From a virus: DNA of 29,641 nucleotides. The notes under the pieces were generated by a model, which did no database searches, was not told the DNA's origin, and worked only from the letters and a program-made list of their open reading frames with translations. The position numbers and the translations under genes are program-made. Of this stretch, positions 7,757 to 15,237 are shown piece by piece. The stretch spans positions 1 to 29,641 of IMG/VR virus record IMGVR_UViG_3300042896_000208; one strand, written 5' to 3'. Numbering within the stretch: the stretch's first letter is position 1; each line of letters opens with the position of its first letter.

Positions 7757-8207
7757 ACTTTGCTACCTTAAAATAGATGTTACTTAGTTCATCGGACGTG
7801 TCTAAGAATGCAGGCAGTTTATCCCAGGCTGTATTGCACTTGATCATTGGGATATTATTACAATCACTATATAATGCACCTAACTCAGTGATTCCATTAT
7901 CAAACACACTAGGGTGTTGAATTTCAAAATCAAAAGACCAGCAGTTATATAATTCATCCTCTTGTTGTTCAAATAAGAATCCAAACTTATCAAATTCGTC
8001 AAATCTTATCTGAGTTTTTTCAGGAGGTCGAGTCACTTCTGGTTGAGAGCGTAGAGAAACTGCTTGTATGACTGTATCAAAGTTGCATTGCGTATTACGC
8101 TTATGCAACCATGCAACCATATCCTCATCGGGTGCCGGTTTTTGTCTATTGATAATCCCGGTCGGTGTGATATCAAATAATGTGTAGCACGTAATAATAA
8201 AACTCAT
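7746..8207 (-). CDS. Conserved phage protein of unknown function
   Basis: The product has 153 residues, opening MSFIITCYTLFDITPTGI and containing CNFDTVIQAVSLRSQPEV and YNCWSFDFEIQHPSVFDNG. From memory the TLFDITPTG / NFDTVIQ / LRSQP pattern resembles a conserved hypothetical protein of T4-type phages, but no function is known to me. It follows a strong terminator, so it needs its own promoter. The minus strand at 8211-8220 reads CTAAATAGAG, a possible variant late box, weaker than the others in this window. Confidence 0.7.
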   Translation of the reverse strand: MSFIITCYTLFDITPTGIINRQKPAPDEDMVAWLHKRNTQCNFDTVIQAVSLRSQPEVTRPPEKTQIRFDEFDKFGFLFEQQEDELYNCWSFDFEIQHPSVFDNGITELGALYSDCNNIPMIKCNTAWDKLPAFLDTSDELSNIYFKVAKYEQ

Positions 8208-8226
8208 ATACTCTATTTAGAGCCGT

Positions 8227-8258
8227 AAAAAAGCCCCAAGAAAAATCTTAGGGCTTTT
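8227..8258 (-). terminator. Strong intrinsic terminator after the 8275-8754 gene
   Basis: The minus strand forms an 8-bp stem AAAAGCCC/GGGCTTTT extended by an inner TCTT/AAGA pairing, and continues directly into a run of six T. It lies 17 bases beyond the stop codon and isolates that gene from the next one. Confidence 0.85.
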
Positions 8259-8274
8259 GTTAATCAGTAATTGA

Positions 8275-8754
8275 TTAAGAAGCTGAAGTTAGAGTAGAAG
8301 CTAATCTGAAACCAGCGTTTGAACCGTCTTTGGCAGTAGCAGTAGTAGCTGCACCTGATACTAACGCTCCGGACAAGTCGTATGTGTTAACTGTGCCTAG
8401 AGCTTGAATTGCTGTTTGGATGTTGAAAGCTGCTGTACCTAGTGCAGTTTCGCCATATGCGCCAACTGGATATAGACCAACTGACATGTTTGTAGCGTTA
8501 GCTGTAGCTGATACTGAATAGATCATAACAGTTGCTAATTGCTCTAAGCTTTGTAGAACAGCAGCAATAGCACCAGATACGCCTAACTGAGTAGTAGGAG
8601 CAGCACCTAAGTCGAAGCTGAAGAAGTCCATTGCTGGACCGATGAAGTTTGTAGTTGCGCCGGTAGCAGCAGCGGTAGAAGCAACTGGGCCGTTCAATGT
8701 GTCGATAGCGAATACTGGTTGTGCATCGCCGTGTGTACGTGTAAATCCTGACAT
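8275..8754 (-). CDS. Probable abundant virion protein
   Basis: The 159-residue product is rich in Ala, Thr, Gly and Ser, with few charged residues, and opens MSGFTRTHGDAQPVFAID. It forms its own transcription unit: a late ATAAATA box, a strong Shine-Dalgarno sequence (AAGGAAATATATT before the ATG) and a strong terminator. That layout is typical of a highly expressed structural gene such as a major surface or tail component. A beta-rich fold is suggested by alternating hydrophobics (ATVMIYSVSATANATNMSVG). No specific family was recognised; capsid decoration, tail or head-fibre protein are all possible. Confidence 0.65.
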   Translation of the reverse strand: MSGFTRTHGDAQPVFAIDTLNGPVASTAAATGATTNFIGPAMDFFSFDLGAAPTTQLGVSGAIAAVLQSLEQLATVMIYSVSATANATNMSVGLYPVGAYGETALGTAAFNIQTAIQALGTVNTYDLSGALVSGAATTATAKDGSNAGFRLASTLTSAS

Positions 8755-8797
8755 AATATATTTCCTTAAAAGTTTGTGAGCATGTAGCTCATACTAT

Positions 8798-8804
8798 TAT
8801 TTAT
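8798..8804 (-). promoter_or_regulatory. T4-like late promoter box (ATAAATA)
   Basis: The minus strand reads GCATAAATAATAG, 43 bases before the 8275-8754 gene and just after the stop of the gene upstream. Confidence 0.65.
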
Positions 8805-8831
8805 GCCAGGAAGAAAAAAAGGCGGATTTAA

Positions 8832-9983
8832 CTATCCTCTACCAGCCAAATTCTGACGACTAAATCCCATTCGGTCAATAAACTTTAGCCCATTACTAAC
8901 GAAACCTTCGTGAGTTTCTGATCCGTCTTGTAGATATCCCTTGACCGGAGATGCTTTTGCAGCAGCGTTTAACTGAGCAACCATATTCATTTTTAACTGA
9001 TACAATGCTATCCAGATACTAAATGCACCAATAATTCCTGCTTGATTAGCGTGAAAATGCTCAGCTAATTTGTACGCCATCTTCTCAGTCATTGGGCGTG
9101 TCTTAAAGAATCCCATAAAATCTTCTACAAGATTATCTAAGTTTCCTGATACTATCTTCTTATTGATATAAACAGTGAACAGTTGATTAAATGAGTTTTT
9201 TGCTTGTGGGGCAGTATTTAACATCTTATCAACATCAGGGCCGTATTTTGCAATTGCAGATTTAGCATTCTTTACTAAAGCAGCATCTGCCTTCACTTTG
9301 GGGGTGTTTGGCATTGCACTCGGGACAATAGCGACTTCTGAATTGTTCTTTAAATTGCCGATTGTACCGTTCAATGTCGTAGCTGAATCAGTATCGGGTG
9401 CATCCGGGGCTAATTGCTGATGAACAGCAACTCCGGCGATCTTTCCTGCCATTATCTTGCCAATATCGCTATTTACATCTACTGTATATGTGATACCGTT
9501 TGGATTGGCTTTGAAAGTAAATACACCGTTCTTATCTGTTAGCGGACGGCTAAACAACAAGTCACCCCAGTAATAACCCTTAGCGGTGCTTGATGCTTTT
9601 GATAGCCCAGGCCAAATCTCATTCACTAATCTATGAAGGTCGCTACGATCTACGCCGCGGGCAATGTCGTATTGCACAAACTGTTCAGGACTATAAACTG
9701 CTCTACCAGTCCCGTCTTTCTTATTGAACATATGCTTGTCCATAATACTAAACTTACCGTTAGAGTCTCGTCCGAATATCAATGCAGGGTATCCGTCCCA
9801 CTTGATAGTAACAGTAGTAGGATTCTTAGCAGTTGCAACCATGGCATTTAATGCTTGAGTAGCTCCTGCACTGCCTCCCAAGAAGATTAAGTCTTCAGGA
9901 TGATCCAAGTGGCCTTTGCCTTCTACGATAGTAGCTGCAATAGTATCAAGTTTCTTAGCGAGTGATGATAATGATTCTGACAT
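8832..9983 (-). CDS. Phage protein with ligase-like nucleotidyltransferase motifs
   Basis: The chosen ATG at 9983 has GAGGAA four bases upstream; a GTG at 9995 is possible but has no such signal. The 383-residue product carries motifs resembling the covalent nucleotidyltransferase (DNA/RNA ligase, capping enzyme) superfamily: TIKWDGYPALIFGRD (Lys61-x-Asp-Gly, motif I, where lysine would take AMP), GYYWGDLLFS (136-145, motif III-like) and, after a long insertion, THEGFVSNGLKFIDR (357-371, resembling motifs IV and V). Resemblance is by eye, and the motif I to IV distance (about 300 residues) is longer than usual. If real it would join or modify nucleic acid ends. I have a vague memory of this as a conserved domain of unknown function in T4-type phages. 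Confidence 0.6.
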   Translation of the reverse strand: MSESLSSLAKKLDTIAATIVEGKGHLDHPEDLIFLGGSAGATQALNAMVATAKNPTTVTIKWDGYPALIFGRDSNGKFSIMDKHMFNKKDGTGRAVYSPEQFVQYDIARGVDRSDLHRLVNEIWPGLSKASSTAKGYYWGDLLFSRPLTDKNGVFTFKANPNGITYTVDVNSDIGKIMAGKIAGVAVHQQLAPDAPDTDSATTLNGTIGNLKNNSEVAIVPSAMPNTPKVKADAALVKNAKSAIAKYGPDVDKMLNTAPQAKNSFNQLFTVYINKKIVSGNLDNLVEDFMGFFKTRPMTEKMAYKLAEHFHANQAGIIGAFSIWIALYQLKMNMVAQLNAAAKASPVKGYLQDGSETHEGFVSNGLKFIDRMGFSRQNLAGRG

Positions 9984-9984
9984 G

Positions 9985-10692
9985 TTATTCCTCACCCCAT
10001 TTTTTTACGATTTTGTTCTTGCTTTCAGCAGCAACTGTTCGTCTAGCTCTGGCCGCAGCTTCAGCAGCCGCCCTCTCTTGTGGAGTAGCACGCTGTCTAG
10101 GCTGTGCAGTAGTACGATTCATATTTGCTTGGGCCGCCGCAGCATTTGCTGCTAATTTAGTTTGTCTATTTTGTGCAATTTGATCAGTTGATACTGGCAT
10201 AGTCGAGGCAGGTGCTTGTCTATTTGCCAATGATTTAGCGGCGGGTTGTTGCCATCCTGACAATGATCCAGCTGCTGGTGCTTGGCGTTGCTGAGGAGTT
10301 TGTGTTGTCGGGGCAGCGTTTGCCTGCTGTATGGCATATACTTGTTTTCCTAATTGACGCAGGGCTTGCAAATATTTATTAGGATCTGTGTAGTTCTTTT
10401 GAACTGTATTGATTGCATTTTTGATGTTAGCCTGCGCCGCTGCATCTGTACTAAAAGTACTATTTCTTAATCGTGAATCTACACTAGCCTTTAACACCGT
10501 GCTCAGTTGCTCAGGGGAGAAATTGGGGATACGGCGTATTTGATTTCTTGTAGTAGACACAAAATCCTGAATGAATTTCTTACTAACAGGATCGGTTCCG
10601 GTTAGTGTAGTAGGGATTCCTGCGCCCTTTGCAAATGAAGATATAAGCCCCTCTTCTATCTTATTAGCAGTTATAAATTCATTCTGTTTCAC
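9985..10692 (-). CDS. Gln/Ala-rich phage protein of unknown function
   Basis: The product is 235 residues with a GTG start supported by AAGGAAAAACA immediately upstream. The N-terminal half (residues 1-115) has helices (KKFIQDFVSTTRNQIRRI, LRQLGKQVYAIQQANAA). The C-terminal half is a low-complexity Gln/Ala/Pro/Arg segment that turns strongly basic (TAQPRQRATPQERAAAEAA, ARARRTVAAES). A disordered basic tail would suit nucleic acid or scaffold contact; nothing more specific is visible. It overlaps the 10679-10927 gene by 14 bases and abuts the ligase-like gene, implying a single operon. Confidence 0.6.
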   Translation of the reverse strand: MKQNEFITANKIEEGLISSFAKGAGIPTTLTGTDPVSKKFIQDFVSTTRNQIRRIPNFSPEQLSTVLKASVDSRLRNSTFSTDAAAQANIKNAINTVQKNYTDPNKYLQALRQLGKQVYAIQQANAAPTTQTPQQRQAPAAGSLSGWQQPAAKSLANRQAPASTMPVSTDQIAQNRQTKLAANAAAAQANMNRTTAQPRQRATPQERAAAEAAARARRTVAAESKNKIVKKWGEE

Positions 10693-10927
10693 TGTTTTTC
10701 CTTAAAGATTTTGCAAATCTACTTTGGTCTCTGCTTTTTATAGCTCCTAGTAGTTTTCTTTCTAGGATTTGGCATTGTTCTTCAGTGTAATGCTTATTCA
10801 TTAGCTCTAATAGGTTAATGGCGCTGGTTATGATATTGTTGGCTCTACTTTCAATAATGTGAGTTGTATCACGATTATGACTAATAGACTCCAATTCTTC
10901 CAGAAGACTGCGAGTATTTTTTTGCAT
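10679..10927 (-). CDS. Small helical phage protein of unknown function
   Basis: The 82-residue product appears helical throughout (LLEELESISHNR, NIITSAINLLELMNKHYT, CQILERKLLGAIKSRD) and fairly charged. A late-like ATAAATA box lies only 5 bases before the ATG and there is no clear Shine-Dalgarno sequence, so either the message is leaderless or the box is chance. The next gene begins at a GTG within its last codons. Confidence 0.55.
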   Translation of the reverse strand: MQKNTRSLLEELESISHNRDTTHIIESRANNIITSAINLLELMNKHYTEEQCQILERKLLGAIKSRDQSRFAKSLRKNSETE

Positions 10928-10932
10928 ATCAG

Positions 10933-10939
10933 TATTTAT
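10933..10939 (-). promoter_or_regulatory. Possible late promoter box (ATAAATA)
   Basis: The minus strand reads GCATAAATACT between the helicase stop and the ATG at 10927. The gap to the start codon is very short for a late promoter, hence low confidence. Confidence 0.35.
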
Positions 10940-10952
10940 GCTTACCAGTCTA

Positions 10953-12389
10953 TTATTTCTTTAAATTATTCAATAGTGCATGCAGCTTATTACCCTGCAC
11001 ATTTGCTACTATTTTTTTAGTCAGCGGCTCAGAATTATCTGATAGTTGTGATATATCAGTGTACGGCGTGGGTTTTATACTGCTCATAATAGCATTGGGT
11101 GATGGCTGGGGCTTACGATATGAACTGCTATCATCTTCCGGATCAGGATCAGTAATACGCATCGTTTCAATATTATATTCTAAGTCAACCTTCATACCAA
11201 CCCCTGTTGAACTACGAGACTTCATACATTGAATTTGATACTTTCCGCGCTCACGCATACTACGACTTGTGAAGATACCGAACACATTATCTGCTGTATT
11301 GATTTTTGAGATACCGCCTGCAATGTGACTGTGGTCGAACTCAACTTCATCAACTGCACTACGATTCAACTGTGAAGCAGTAACAAATAGCACGCCAAGT
11401 TCCTTAGCCAAGTTACGCAATTCTTCTGCAACATACTTGTCTTTAATAAACTGATCGTTGGGACTGACCTTAACTGACACTGGCATAACTAAGTCTAGGT
11501 AATCGACCATAACAAAGTCAATCTTGATACCAGCCTGAATTTGCACCTCTTTCAAATAAGCACGAATATCATTTACATTTGATTGCGCTGGTAATCCCTT
11601 AACCCGATACTTACCGGATTTTTTACCTATCATCTTAACTTTAAGTCCGGTATTATCAATATCCCTGCGAATATCTTTCGTTCCCATACTGGTCAACATA
11701 GCGTCAGTTCGCAATGAGGTCAATTCTTCAGACAATTCTAATGTGATATATACACCACTCAATCCTACTTTGAGCCAGTTCAAAGCAAGATTCATCATAA
11801 CAAGAGATTTACCTGATCCTGAACCACCTGCAAAGATGTTCAACTCTCCTCGACTCATTCCACCGTATAGAATTTTATCCATCTGTGGCCAGCCAGTTGA
11901 TACTTGTCCACCTGAGTTAAAATACTTGTTGATACGAGCCGCTGGATCAGCAAAGTAATCAGTTCCCATATCTTTCTGTAAACTGATTTGAACCGCATCT
12001 TTGATAAGCTTCTCTACCGGGGCAAAGTCACCCTTCTCAAGTAAATCCGCAGCCGAAAGAATTGCCCGCTCTAACTCTTGTCGCTTAGTGAATGATTCAA
12101 ATTCATCAAAGAACCATTCAAAATGCCCGTCGGTCAACTCAGGCACAGGATCAATATCAATACCAGTGGTTGCTTTAATTTGAGTAGCATCAGGCAATAC
12201 TTTGTATTTGTCGGTGTGTTCTTTGAACATTTCTGCAACGGGGCGCAAAGACTTATCAAAGTTAGCACTGTTCATAATATTCATAACCCGAGTATATAAC
12301 TCAGAGTTAGTCAGCATCATCCGCAAAAACAATTTTTGCACATCAGGAGTATACTCAAGTTGTTTCTTAGATTCTGTTTGCTTTTTCAA
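10953..12389 (-). CDS. 41: Replicative DNA helicase, T4 gp41-like (DnaB superfamily)
   Basis: The 478-residue product has the RecA-like DnaB helicase core: Walker A AGGSGSGKS (188-195), a conserved Glu in LELSEEL (about 218), Walker B DFVMVDYLDL (291-300), and VTASQLNR (336-343, motif H3-like). Length and layout match T4 gp41, the hexameric 5'-to-3' fork helicase that works with the primase. The start is TTG at 12389, spaced 6 bases after AAGGA, inside the last codons of the primase gene (23-base overlap), so helicase and primase are co-translated. The last ~60 residues are Ser/Pro-rich and probably flexible. Confidence 0.92.
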   Translation of the reverse strand: MKKQTESKKQLEYTPDVQKLFLRMMLTNSELYTRVMNIMNSANFDKSLRPVAEMFKEHTDKYKVLPDATQIKATTGIDIDPVPELTDGHFEWFFDEFESFTKRQELERAILSAADLLEKGDFAPVEKLIKDAVQISLQKDMGTDYFADPAARINKYFNSGGQVSTGWPQMDKILYGGMSRGELNIFAGGSGSGKSLVMMNLALNWLKVGLSGVYITLELSEELTSLRTDAMLTSMGTKDIRRDIDNTGLKVKMIGKKSGKYRVKGLPAQSNVNDIRAYLKEVQIQAGIKIDFVMVDYLDLVMPVSVKVSPNDQFIKDKYVAEELRNLAKELGVLFVTASQLNRSAVDEVEFDHSHIAGGISKINTADNVFGIFTSRSMRERGKYQIQCMKSRSSTGVGMKVDLEYNIETMRITDPDPEDDSSSYRKPQPSPNAIMSSIKPTPYTDISQLSDNSEPLTKKIVANVQGNKLHALLNNLKK

Positions 12390-13350
12390 TTTTTTTCCTT
12401 TGCATTTCTATTTTGATTTTACTCATTGTGGCTGACTGTAATATACTCATTAGTGTAGGTAGCTTACCATATCTTATTATTGCGTCATTTACATCCTTGA
12501 CGTCCGGGTGCCAGTTTGGTAAACTAACACTATATCCTAACTCTAATGCACGATTACATACATCAAGCCCTGTTTTGTCTCTATCGGGTACTACGATTAT
12601 TTGTTTGTTTAATTGTGCTAATACTTGTGCCTGATCATCATTTATCGTATTGTGCATAAAAGCACACGCATTCAAACTTAATGCATCAAAGATACCTTCA
12701 ACTAATAAACACACGCTCCAGTCTGCTTTTTGAAAGTCGTATCCAAACACATACCCAGCTTGTTGATCGTTGATATACTTTGGTAGTTTGTTATCTAAAT
12801 ACCTACTCGTATGACCTACAATTTTATTCTTGTAAGTATATGGTACGATTATTCTATTGTTGTTTCTACCTACCGCGTGCGGTGTTATCATAAACGGATA
12901 TTCAGCGGGACGAATATCTCGCTTTAATAAGTAGTCAGTATATACTTTGTGTGCTGGATTGTGTATATCTAACATTTCAGCGTCAGGCGGTAAAGTATGC
13001 TCTTTGAACTTTATTTTCTTACGAGGAATTATCTCACCTGAGAAATCTAATAAGTCCTTGTGTTGTAGACTTTCGAGGCTCCATCGTTGAACTTGTTCGC
13101 TGTCAACTCCTGACCAAATCATAAGTTGTCTGGTCTTTATGCTGATGCTTTTACCCAATACAAAGTTGCAAGTATATCCGCAGTTAAAGCAATGCATAGA
13201 CCATTTTGATTGACCATCAAACTTAATACCACCTCGCATTCTACGATCAGGCTTGTGCCCAAGATGGCTACAGCAGACGGCATTGAAACTTGTCCAGCCG
13301 CTGCTGGTCTGTTTCTTTTTGCCGGGGAGTATAGAAAGAATATCGAACAT
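12367..13350 (-). CDS. 61: DNA primase, T4 gp61-like (zinc finger plus TOPRIM)
   Basis: The 327-residue product has an N-terminal zinc-binding region (Cys26/Cys27, His29/His32 in CCSHLGHKPD; Cys54 and Cys57 in HCFNCGY). A TOPRIM catalytic region follows: LLVEGIFDALS (Glu218) and VVPDRDKTG (acidic pair at 256 and 258). It makes RNA primers for the lagging strand with the gp41-like helicase. The expected length for T4 gp61 is about 340. The gene starts 8 bases after a TATAAT box that sits inside a 24-base palindrome, so expression of the primase-helicase pair is likely controlled at this point. Confidence 0.9.
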   Translation of the reverse strand: MFDILSILPGKKKQTSSGWTSFNAVCCSHLGHKPDRRMRGGIKFDGQSKWSMHCFNCGYTCNFVLGKSISIKTRQLMIWSGVDSEQVQRWSLESLQHKDLLDFSGEIIPRKKIKFKEHTLPPDAEMLDIHNPAHKVYTDYLLKRDIRPAEYPFMITPHAVGRNNNRIIVPYTYKNKIVGHTSRYLDNKLPKYINDQQAGYVFGYDFQKADWSVCLLVEGIFDALSLNACAFMHNTINDDQAQVLAQLNKQIIVVPDRDKTGLDVCNRALELGYSVSLPNWHPDVKDVNDAIIRYGKLPTLMSILQSATMSKIKIEMQRKKIEKANRI

Positions 13351-13351
13351 T

Positions 13352-13375
13352 GTTCACTATTATAACATAGTGAAC
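13352..13375. promoter_or_regulatory. Palindromic operator-like site over the primase -10 box
   Basis: GTTCACTAT and ATAGTGAAC form a perfect 9-bp inverted repeat around a 6-base centre. The repeat covers the TATAAT of the primase promoter and the predicted start site, the classic position for a repressor dimer. As RNA only its right arm would be transcribed, so a DNA operator is more likely than a hairpin. Confidence 0.6.
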
Positions 13376-13387
13376 ATCTGAACGCAA
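13359..13387 (-). promoter_or_regulatory. Sigma70-type promoter of primase-helicase genes
   Basis: The minus strand has TTGCGT at 13387-13382, a 17-bp spacer and TATAAT at 13364-13359. The -35 matches consensus only in TTG, so it is weaker than the others. The -10 ends 8 bases before the primase ATG, leaving almost no leader. Confidence 0.6.
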
Positions 13388-13400
13388 TAGATGCGGTAAC

Positions 13401-14096
13401 CTATCTGGTTAAAATATTAGTAACAGCACCCACATTACTTACGAACTGTATTTGAATATACGGGTGAAACCCGCTAATAGTATATCCTTTTGTATCGGTA
13501 ACATTAGAATAGGTATATGTATTACCGATGTTATACCAGTCTCCGTCAACTATCGTGGAACCTTGTATCTGCACATTACCGTAGTACCCGGTATATTCTG
13601 CTTGAATGGTTACTAATGGATTATCGTCAGTATTCCAAACACTTGTGAAATAAGTCAATGCATTTGAATTCGCATTCGCACTTGAGTTGTTATTTGGAAA
13701 CTGCTGCCCAGTTGGTATGGACACACTATTGGACGGCACAAAACTAGGAAGAATAGAATTCACAATATTTAAATCGCCGCGCCCGCCGGCATTTTGATCT
13801 ACAAATACTGGGTAATTAAATGTACCAACTGGGATTTCCAATGTGTAGTAACATTTCTGTGGGTCAAATCCCTCTATATCAGCAGCACTTACTTCCAGTG
13901 CAGCGATACCAGTCGCGGCTAATTGCAAGGTGAGTGCTTTCTGTAAAAGAACCGTGTTACCTTGGTAGTTTAATATCCTGCAGGTAATTTCTGCCCCTGT
14001 GATATTTACGGGTTTTTGTTCCTGATTCAGAAACTGGAACTGAAGCTGGTTATCTACACCTTTGTGTAGAGTAAGAGGTTTCGCGTATTGTGGCAT
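13401..14096 (-). CDS. Baseplate or fibre-like virion protein
   Basis: The ATG at 14096 is chosen because AAGGAAATAT precedes it, the same ribosome site as the 8275-8754 gene; an upstream ATG at 14174 lacks one. The 231-residue product opens with a beta-rich domain (LTLHKGVDNQLQFQFLNQ, PVNITGAEITCRI) like the N-terminal Ig-like domains of phage upper-baseplate and receptor-binding proteins. An Asn/Ser linker follows near residues 130-145, then a second beta domain (VTIQAEYTGYYGNVQIQGS, ISGFHPYIQIQFVSN). A virion role fits. Candidate late boxes upstream are only CTAAATA variants near 14196-14219. Its placement among replication genes, far from the other virion genes, is unusual. Confidence 0.65.
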   Translation of the reverse strand: MPQYAKPLTLHKGVDNQLQFQFLNQEQKPVNITGAEITCRILNYQGNTVLLQKALTLQLAATGIAALEVSAADIEGFDPQKCYYTLEIPVGTFNYPVFVDQNAGGRGDLNIVNSILPSFVPSNSVSIPTGQQFPNNNSSANANSNALTYFTSVWNTDDNPLVTIQAEYTGYYGNVQIQGSTIVDGDWYNIGNTYTYSNVTDTKGYTISGFHPYIQIQFVSNVGAVTNILTR

Positions 14097-14251
14097 ATAT
14101 TTCCTTACCGAGGTGCCGGATAAGACAACGACAATTTGCCGAGGGATATAGTAGAAAACTGAGGTTGCATACATTTGTTATTCACTTCTAATGTTGTATT
14201 TAGCATCTTATATTTAGTCACAGAGGAATAATACCCGAATTGTTTCCTTTG

Positions 14252-14258
14252 ATAAATA
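14252..14258 (+). promoter_or_regulatory. T4-like late promoter box (ATAAATA), plus strand
   Basis: The plus strand reads TGATAAATAATC 21 bases before the only plus-strand gene in the window. The region 14175-14279 is the one divergent intergenic stretch and must serve both directions. Confidence 0.5.
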
Positions 14259-14279
14259 ATCTTAATAACAACATTATCA

Positions 14280-14660
14280 ATGATACCTAACGATTTCTTT
14301 AAACGCCTAAGCGAGAATCATCCCTTCATAACGATTTGCTCATACGCCAGCCAAGATTATGTTGGAATCGTCCAAAATCGTGATGATGTAGTAACTACCA
14401 TCTATGACTATGGTGCTATACAGGATATAGCAGTTAAAGAGAAATTCTTAGAATTGGGTGATGTGTGGTGGTGGGAAAGCAATAGACTGATTCCAATCAA
14501 CTTATTTTTAAAAGATGATTGGGCAATATTCAAGCCATATATCAGAACATTCAATAACAAGAGCTTAATAATACTACACGGTCCTGTATGTAGTATGTCT
14601 GAACTAAGCAAGCGCCGCAGCAAGCGCCGCAGCATTACTCTTGTAAAACGTCTTCAATAA
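14280..14660 (+). CDS. Conserved phage protein, only plus-strand gene
   Basis: The 126-residue product opens MIPNDFFKRLSENHPF and contains YASQDYVGIVQNRDD, FLELGDVWWWESNRLIPIN and a basic tail with a duplicated SKRR (SKRRSKRRS) made by a 12-base direct repeat. The residue pattern is constrained enough to be a real gene; from memory a similar protein is widespread in T4-type phages without a known role. No Shine-Dalgarno sequence is apparent. Its 3' end overlaps that of the minus-strand DnaE-like gene by 26 bases tail to tail, so the two transcripts would be complementary there. Confidence 0.75.
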   Translation: MIPNDFFKRLSENHPFITICSYASQDYVGIVQNRDDVVTTIYDYGAIQDIAVKEKFLELGDVWWWESNRLIPINLFLKDDWAIFKPYIRTFNNKSLIILHGPVCSMSELSKRRSKRRSITLVKRLQ

Positions 14661-15237
14661 CAGGCATTTCTTGTAACAGATTCATATGCACTACTACTAA
14701 TTGTGCATAGGCGACGGCGTGACTACGCTTAAAGCTATACCCGCCGTCAGAACTATCTTTATCCCAAATCGTCTTTGCAATCTCACTCCAAGATGACCCA
14801 ATCAAATGTTTCTTACCAGGTCTAATCATAGCTAAGAACATAGCCAGTCTTGGAATGCTATTTACAGGTTCAATCATACGCTGTATACTTTGATAATGAT
14901 TATTCAAGTGAATAAGATTACCAACGAACCTTCTATCATTCAATAGATTCCAATCAGGTTCTCGCATTAATTCTACTAAATGGGATTCATCTCGCACATT
15001 TGCATATACGTGGACATTAAGTAAATCTAACTTAAAATAGCCGCGTTCTTCTGCCACTGTATAATCAATTGATGCGATATTGTTGATAGGATCATACGGG
15101 ATATCAGTAATATGTATACCAGTAGCGTGCTTTCTTATAGGTGTTATGTTACGCATTGCCGCTGGTATATGCTTAATGTGTTCTAACAATAAGTCACGAT
15201 TCCCTAAGTCAATGTCTACATCGCCTTGAAACTTCAT
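14635..15237 (-). CDS. Miniature DnaE-like (C-family DNA polymerase) protein
   Basis: This 200-residue protein lines up in order with motifs of bacterial DNA polymerase III alpha. GDVDIDLGNRD (6-15) matches PDFDVDF, so Asp8 and Asp10 correspond to E. coli Asp401 and Asp403. IRKHATGIHI (34-43) matches the RHAGGVVI region. ERGYFKLDLLNV (64-75) matches LVKFDFLGLR, with Asp71 at the third catalytic Asp555. WNLLNDRRFVG, LAMFLAMIRPG (131-141; compare ALVALFRPG) and YSFKRSHAVAYAQL (167-180; compare FNKSHSAAYAL) match finger-region motifs. DnaE is over 1100 residues; PHP, thumb, most fingers and beta-binding parts are absent. It could be a tiny nucleotidyltransferase or an inactive DNA-binding relic. 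Its ATG overlaps the stop of the exonuclease gene by 4 bases. I recall similar unnamed proteins in T4-type phages. Confidence 0.7.
   Translation of the reverse strand: MKFQGDVDIDLGNRDLLLEHIKHIPAAMRNITPIRKHATGIHITDIPYDPINNIASIDYTVAEERGYFKLDLLNVHVYANVRDESHLVELMREPDWNLLNDRRFVGNLIHLNNHYQSIQRMIEPVNSIPRLAMFLAMIRPGKKHLIGSSWSEIAKTIWDKDSSDGGYSFKRSHAVAYAQLVVVHMNLLQEMPVIEDVLQE

Noticed and set aside
10152-10337. A 61-codon minus-strand frame inside the Gln/Ala-rich gene
   Set aside because: It arises from low-complexity sequence in another frame and lacks start signals.
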